Part shown: in pieces, positions 35,401 to 38,521 of the stretch
Position numbering within the stretch: the first letter of the stretch is position 1
Layout: every line of letters starts with the position of its first letter
Assembly (NCBI GenBank): GCA_027452065.1
Contig: DAIDHC010000100.1
Span: 1-38,521 of the forward strand
Source: Bryobacterales bacterium
GTDB taxonomy: Bacteria; Acidobacteriota; Terriglobia; Bryobacterales; Bryobacteraceae
Length of the DNA: 38,521 bases
Direction: 5' to 3'
Translations under genes and position numbers: made by a program
The notes under the pieces: generated by a model
Told to the model about the DNA's origin: nothing
The model's input: the letters and a program-made list of their open reading frames with translations, nothing else
Database searches by the model: none

Positions 35401-36013
35401 CATCGGCTGGGCCAACATCGGGGTGATGCTTTACCGGCAAGGACAGTGGGAGCAGTGCCTGCCCGCATTGCAGCGGGCGCTCGACCTGGAGCCGCAGCAA
35501 GACATCTACTCAAATCTCGGCACCGCGTATTTCTTCCTTCACCGCTACCCCGAATCGCGGACCATGTTCGAGCGTGCCGTCGCGCTGAACCCGATCGACT
35601 ATCATGCCGCGGGCAACCTGGCCGATGCCTACCGCTGGTCGGGCGATTCGTTCCGCACGCTGGCGGCGCAGACCTATCAGCGGGCCATTTCGCTCGCCCT
35701 GAAAGCGCTTCAGGTCAATCCCCGCGACGCCTCCGCCCTGGGCGCCCTGGGCACCTATTACGCCAAAAGCGGAGACCCGGCGCGGGCGCTGGACTTCATT
35801 CATCGCGCCCGCGCACTCGATCCGAACGATGTGGATCTGATGTACCAGAGCGCCTTGATAGAAGTGCTGGCGGGACAGAACGCGCAGGCGCTCCAGGATC
35901 TGAAGCTGGCGCTGGACAAACACTACTCGGTGAAAGAGGCGGCCAACGATCCCGAACTGCAGCCGCTGCGGGACAACCGGGAATTCCAATCGCTGATCGC
36001 GCAGGCGCGCTAA
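32414..36013 (+). CDS. Membrane protein with two serine/threonine kinase domains, TolB-like domain and TPRs
   Basis: 1199 residues from the ATG at 32414 (the TTG at 32411 is less likely). N-terminal zinc ribbon with Cys5, 8, 19 and 22. Kinase domain 1, ~66-325: GEGGMG loop, Lys97, His189-Arg190-Asp191 (HRDLKPQN), DFG at 209-211, SPEQ. Kinase domain 2, ~353-611: GEGGMG, Lys383, His475-Leu476-Asp477 (HLDLKPQN), DFG at 495-497, SPEQ. A single membrane helix at ~631-650 (AAVAVVAALAAGAVFAV), a TolB/FlgO-like domain (~673-790, LAVLPFRML) and a long TPR array to the end. So both kinases are cytoplasmic and the TPR part periplasmic. The second domain lacks the HRD arginine, so it may not depend on activation-loop phosphorylation. 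Single-kinase-TPR proteins are common in Acidobacteria; two complete kinases in one chain are less usual. Partners unknown. Confidence 0.93.
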   Translation: MTVECPACRAQNPSSASVCQQCNRPIDVAAKPAGAPEAANGAPRRPEAPKTRPARAPLPAGTVLAGRYEIQKTLGEGGMGAVYQALDRELDRVVAVKVVRPELAGHREVLHRFKQELILARQITHRNIIRIFDLGADNGRPFITMEFVEGTNLRAMLAERGKFSPAEATAIIHQVMEGLEAAHAEGVIHRDLKPQNIIVDPHGRVCLMDFGIARSMEVDGMTRTGVLVGTPDYMSPEQAMGEKLDTRSDLFSAGVLFYELLTGVQPYHEKTMMATLVKRTTEKAIPPRKLDAGIPQHVSEIVSRCLEIDRNLRYQTAGEIIRDLDQAKASPPAAAPSVDTAGALEPGSRLGSRYVIEALLGEGGMGKVYRAQDTELGRTVALKMVRADLTANPAAMELLKQEILLASRITHKNILRIYDLGEAGGVKFISMAFVDGQDLFRLIERTGPLELSRALAIARQICLALDAAHAEGIVHLDLKPQNVLLGAGEEVYVSDFGLARPLEAGAAGAESGEITGTPRYMSPEQIESQPVDHRSDLYSFGLILYEMLTGDVPFASETVMQALYQRVTRPPKNPKLLRPDLPEHYVRILFRCLEKNPAARYQSARELLADLDAAPAERKVVTITVGSWRRPAAAVAVVAALAAGAVFAVPGAREAIFGGHKSGPAAAPAPAVKYLAVLPFRMLGSQEQLAYAADGVTDSLTAKLMNLKDVHVVSPAAAAKVDQKASLDRIAHSLGARYVVSGAVQGGAGKLAIVASLDDGTTGRRVWTREFSGVPDDLLTLQDQIYSEILGALELKPGNDELARGATRLTENIGAYELYLKGRALLRGNRDEKNVKAALGSFEDATKQDARFALAYTGVADASLYLYNLTKDGAWAGRSLGAARRAEDLNANLPEVHYSLGAIYAATGRSGQAVAELKRAIDLSPNSDEGWRRLGRALLDMGDRDGGLNAFRKAADVNPYYWANYNALGSAYFQVGENAGAMKAFQKVTELEPKRAIGWANIGVMLYRQGQWEQCLPALQRALDLEPQQDIYSNLGTAYFFLHRYPESRTMFERAVALNPIDYHAAGNLADAYRWSGDSFRTLAAQTYQRAISLALKALQVNPRDASALGALGTYYAKSGDPARALDFIHRARALDPNDVDLMYQSALIEVLAGQNAQALQDLKLALDKHYSVKEAANDPELQPLRDNREFQSLIAQAR

Positions 36014-36651
36014 GCGGCGCGGCGGCGTCGAAGCTGTTTCACTCCCAGAAGGCCGAGACCGGCTCCCACCAGCGCCAGCGCGGCCGGCTCCGGCGTGTCG
36101 TTCACATGGCCGCTGAAGACCGTACCCGGTCCCCAACCACCCTTGCCGTCCGGTTGATCGCCGAAATTGGTGTTGTAGTAGGGCTCGTGAACGCCGGGGT
36201 CGTGCGTCGGATCGTTGTTCAGGTCGATGGCGAAGGTATAGCCCGGGGGCAGCGAAAGTCCTCCGGCCGGCTCGAAGAGCACGATGTGAACGCAGTCGAA
36301 ATTGCCCAACGTTCCCGAGCAGGTCTGGCCCGACTGATCCGTGAAGCTGGTGCCGCTGATGCCGGGGAGAAAGTTCACGATCGTGTAGACCTGGCCGACC
36401 ACGGGATTGGGATCGGGCACGGTGGCGGTGAACTCGAGTGAAGTCCAGTAGCGGCCGGTGTCATTGGTGAAGACGAAGATGCCTCCGCCGTCCGGACCGG
36501 CGGCGAACTGGAAGTCCGAACCGGTGATCGGCGTTGCATCGCCGCCGCGCAAAATCACCATCGAAGGGTCCGGGATGGAGCCCCCCAAGAGGATGGCGGA
36601 CGAACTGCCAAGGGCCGCCAACAACAATAGGAGGGACCGTGGAGTTTTCAT
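36010..36651 (-). CDS. PEP-CTERM sorting-signal protein, secreted
   Basis: 213 residues. A signal peptide (KTPRSLLLLLAALGSSSAILLGG) and a C-terminal tripartite PEP-CTERM signal: TPEPAALA, a hydrophobic helix (LVGAGLGLLGV) and KQLRRRRAA. This directs proteins to exosortase processing at the cell surface, an arrangement common in EPS-producing Gram-negatives; no exosortase is in the window. The middle is a beta-rich domain with a likely disulfide (the only two cysteines, near residue 110-120) and no recognised family. The start at 36651 is taken from the signal peptide; the frame continues open upstream to 37065 but that part is antisense to nothing sensible and overlaps dinB. No ribosome-binding site was seen. 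Its stop overlaps the stop of the kinase gene on the other strand by 4 bp. Confidence 0.82.
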   Translation of the reverse strand: MKTPRSLLLLLAALGSSSAILLGGSIPDPSMVILRGGDATPITGSDFQFAAGPDGGGIFVFTNDTGRYWTSLEFTATVPDPNPVVGQVYTIVNFLPGISGTSFTDQSGQTCSGTLGNFDCVHIVLFEPAGGLSLPPGYTFAIDLNNDPTHDPGVHEPYYNTNFGDQPDGKGGWGPGTVFSGHVNDTPEPAALALVGAGLGLLGVKQLRRRRAA

Positions 36652-36752
36652 GGGACTACCGCGTATGTTAGCACGGAAGATCCCGCAGCTTTCCCTATGA
36701 CTTTGCCCTGTGGTCCCTCTGGTACCGATGGTCCCGTAGGGCTCGGCGCGGG

Positions 36753-37232
36753 TCAGAATTCCCGAGCCGGGTGCGGCTGATCGGCGCCGATCTGGCCGGC
36801 GGCGATCCGGGCGCGCGAATAGTTCTCGCTGCGGGCCGGCTGACCGGCCATCCGGCGCAGCGACATCATCTGGCCGGTGTGGGTGAGGGCGTCGGCGATG
36901 GGGCCCTGGAAGAGGACCTCCTCGGAAACCGCCAGGGGTGCCGGCGCGGCCAGACGGGCGTCGAAGGCGGCCAGGGTCCGGAAGAAGCGGGCCGTTTCCT
37001 GCTCCCAGGGGAGCTGGGCCGAGGCGTGCCAGTTTTCGGCTCCGTTGGCCACCGAAAGCGCCCAATCGAATAAATCTCCCATGTGCGCCAGCAGTTCGGC
37101 GGGCGAGCGCGAGTCCGGAGAAGGGCGGAAATCCGGGAACGTCCCGTCGGCGCCGCGCAGCGCCTTGGCCGCACGATAAGCCAGTGTCGCCACGGTGTGC
37201 CGGAGCAGATCGCGCTTGGCCTCAGGCTGCAT
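36753..37232 (-). CDS. DinB-like four-helix-bundle protein
   Basis: 159 residues from the ATG at 37232; an upstream GTG-type extension to 37280 would add 16 unlikely residues (MQSGCQEPRRFAILLA). It shows the DinB/YfiT pattern: helix with LLRHTVATLAYRAAKAL, a histidine in LLAHMGDLFDWAL and the late ALTHTGQMMSLRRMAG block, whose histidines would bind a metal. Members include thiol-dependent transferases such as bacillithiol-S-transferases, and many are of unknown role. This one is compact and has no extra domain. It is divergent from the BON gene (71 bp between starts), which could share a control region. Confidence 0.8.
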   Translation of the reverse strand: MQPEAKRDLLRHTVATLAYRAAKALRGADGTFPDFRPSPDSRSPAELLAHMGDLFDWALSVANGAENWHASAQLPWEQETARFFRTLAAFDARLAAPAPLAVSEEVLFQGPIADALTHTGQMMSLRRMAGQPARSENYSRARIAAGQIGADQPHPAREF

Positions 37233-37303
37233 GGCCAACAGGATAGCGAACCGGCGGGGCTCCTGGCAGCCGGATTGCACAGAACAAAGACGGAGAGGTG
37301 GCT

Positions 37304-37981
37304 ATGTGCGGCGATAACCAGTTGAAGCAGGACGTCGAGCGGGAGTTGAACTGGATCTTCGGCCCGACGGCGGCTCGGATCGGCGTGGCGGTCGAGGACG
37401 GCGTGGTGACGCTGAGCGGAGAGGTGGAGACCTACGCCGACAAAGTGGCCGCCGTGAAGGCCGCCGAAAGGACGTACCAGGTCCGGGCGGTGGCCTGCCA
37501 GATTGAAGTCCGGCTGCCGGAGTGGCATGAGAGGACCGACGCCGATCTGGCGCGGCACGTGGCCAACGTGCTCACCTGGAACAGCGTAGTGCCCGCCGGG
37601 CATGTGCGCGTCAAGGTAGAGCGCGGCTGGGTGACCCTCAGCGGCGACGTGGACTGGAGCCCGCAGCGCGACGCGGCCGTCGCCTCGGTGGTTCCGATCG
37701 CGGGCGTGAGGGGAGTGGAGAACCTGATCCAGATCAACCCCGCGGCGAGCGCGGAGGGGATCAAGGAGTTCATCGACGCCGCCCTGCGGCGAAGCGCGAT
37801 TCTGCGCGAGCACAATATTGTCGTCGAAGCGGATAAGGGCCGCGTGGCGCTTTACGGGAGCGTGCATTCGATTCCCGAGCGGGACGAGGCCGAGCGCATC
37901 GCCTGGTCGGCGCGCGGTGTCTCCGATGTTGCCAATCACATCGCGGTGGGAGTGGCCGAAAACACTCCGGCGCGCCGCTGA
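37304..37981 (+). CDS. Protein with three BON domains
   Basis: 225 residues from the ATG at 37304, supported by GGAGAGG (37292-37298) 5 nt upstream; the GTG at 37298 is inside that site. Three BON repeats of about 65-75 residues follow each other: IGVAVEDGVVTLSGEVETYADKVAAVKAAE-type, HVRVKVERGWVTLSGDVDW and NIVVEADKGRVALYGSVHS, each with the GxVxLxGxV core. No signal peptide or membrane segment, so unlike OsmY it may be cytoplasmic or exported by another route. BON domains are thought to bind membranes or ligands; such triple-BON proteins often accompany stress genes. Function unknown. Confidence 0.87.
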   Translation: MCGDNQLKQDVERELNWIFGPTAARIGVAVEDGVVTLSGEVETYADKVAAVKAAERTYQVRAVACQIEVRLPEWHERTDADLARHVANVLTWNSVVPAGHVRVKVERGWVTLSGDVDWSPQRDAAVASVVPIAGVRGVENLIQINPAASAEGIKEFIDAALRRSAILREHNIVVEADKGRVALYGSVHSIPERDEAERIAWSARGVSDVANHIAVGVAENTPARR

Positions 37982-38000
37982 TCGCCTGTCCTCGCCGCGG

Positions 38001-38521
38001 TCAGCGCTTCCGGATTCTGACCACGCCCCGATCCACGCTCAGCGTCGAGCGGTCGCCGCCCGAGCCGCTCCAGGTGCGCAGCGAGAATACGCCCCCCTGC
38101 CGCACGCTGAATAGGGGCAGACGGCGAAAGCTGAGCGGGCGGCCCGGCTCTGAGCGGCCGGCCGGGGCGTCGGCGAGCGCGAAGCAGGCGTATCCGTGGC
38201 CCCAGACCGTGGCCAATCCGTCCGGCTCGACCGCCAGCGCCGTATCTTCGTCAACGAAGATCCCGCGGACCGAGGGGCAGGCGTGGAGAGCCGCAACCCG
38301 CGCCAGGAACACGGCATCGCGGCCGATCCGGTTTCGCGCCGAAACGTGGGTGTCGGCGATGGTGCATTCCAGGCCGGGCAAGTGCAGAAAGCCGCGCTCG
38401 ATGGTCACCCGGGGCGAATACGGATCCTCAAGAGCCTCGGGCGAGCGAACGTCCCCGGCAACCGGGGCATAGACATAGTCCATCAGAATCGCCATGCCGG
38501 CGCTGGTGCCTCCGATGGCGA
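38001..38521 (-). CDS. cphB-like: Cyanophycinase-like S51 peptidase, C-terminal part (5' cut by window)
   Basis: The frame is open to the right edge. Reading the last bases on the minus strand gives AIGGTSAGMAILMDY, the nucleophile elbow of S51 peptidases, with the catalytic serine in GTSAGM, so the visible 172 residues are the downstream half of a larger protein. Further family blocks: DTHVSARNRIGRDAVFLARV (in parts; the conserved DTH-SxRNR-GR motif) and GIFVDEDTALAVEPDG. Cyanophycinase cleaves cyanophycin, an aspartate-arginine polymer, to beta-Asp-Arg dipeptides; S51 also contains other exopeptidases such as peptidase E, and substrate is not settled. The ATG at 38495 is an internal methionine. 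Convergent with the BON gene, 19 bp apart. Confidence 0.85.
   Translation of the reverse strand, partial: AIGGTSAGMAILMDYVYAPVAGDVRSPEALEDPYSPRVTIERGFLHLPGLECTIADTHVSARNRIGRDAVFLARVAALHACPSVRGIFVDEDTALAVEPDGLATVWGHGYACFALADAPAGRSEPGRPLSFRRLPLFSVRQGGVFSLRTWSGSGGDRSTLSVDRGVVRIRKR

Noticed and set aside
36652..37065. N-terminal extension of the PEP-CTERM frame
   Set aside because: Overlaps the DinB-like gene and has no signal peptide; the signal peptide begins at 36651.

Overview
The window looks like a chromosomal segment of an acidobacterium, probably of the Solibacter/Bryobacter type. This is inferred from gene families, not from a marker gene: very large Oar-like TonB-dependent receptors with an N-terminal carboxypeptidase-regulatory-like domain, a PadR regulator paired with an orphan MacB/FtsX-type permease (the 'ADOP' arrangement), a PEP-CTERM protein, a DUF2239 protein, and a serine/threonine kinase carrying TPRs. 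The DNA is GC-rich with strongly G/C third positions, so long antisense frames are common and meaningless. No rRNA, tRNA, CRISPR array, integrase or insertion sequence was seen.

Layout. 1-5.1 kb (+): the 3' end of one TonB-dependent receptor, a 0.5-kb gap holding three 89-bp tandem repeats, then a complete receptor with a terminator. 5.2-5.8 kb (+): a DUF2239 gene with a near-consensus promoter predicted to give a leaderless mRNA, and a duplicated 10-bp element around that promoter. 5.9-8.9 kb (-): a padR-permease pair whose start region has a mirror-image copy 55-90 bp away, followed by G-rich imperfect repeats.

9.4-20.2 kb (-) is a tight nine-gene cluster, with five 4-bp overlaps and other gaps of 6-29 bp: class III aminotransferase, APC permease, succinate-semialdehyde dehydrogenase, a second aldehyde dehydrogenase, GABA aminotransferase, then a complete PotD-A-B-C-type polyamine ABC importer. 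Together they can be read as import of putrescine or a related amine and its conversion through 4-aminobutanal, GABA and succinate semialdehyde to succinate. A third TonB-dependent receptor, with its own promoter and a palindrome at the predicted start site, lies upstream at 20.3-24.1 kb (-).

24.3-27.5 kb (-): a conserved protein of unproven function and a Ycf46-type AAA ATPase. 27.7-32.2 kb (+): a small Cas2-like protein without any CRISPR, a ComEC/Rec2 DNA-uptake channel, and an S41 (CtpA-like) protease. 32.4-36.0 kb (+): a 1199-residue protein with two kinase domains in tandem, a membrane segment, a TolB-like domain and TPRs. 36.0-38.5 kb: a PEP-CTERM protein and a DinB-like protein (-), a triple-BON protein (+), and the C-terminal part of a cyanophycinase-like S51 peptidase (-) cut by the window end.

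The strongest leads are the DUF2239 protein as a possible autoregulating ribbon-helix-helix factor, the mirrored PadR operator/start region, the polyamine operon with a glutamate-semialdehyde-aminomutase-like enzyme in its first position, the orphan Cas2-like protein beside comEC, and the double kinase whose second domain has lost the HRD arginine.
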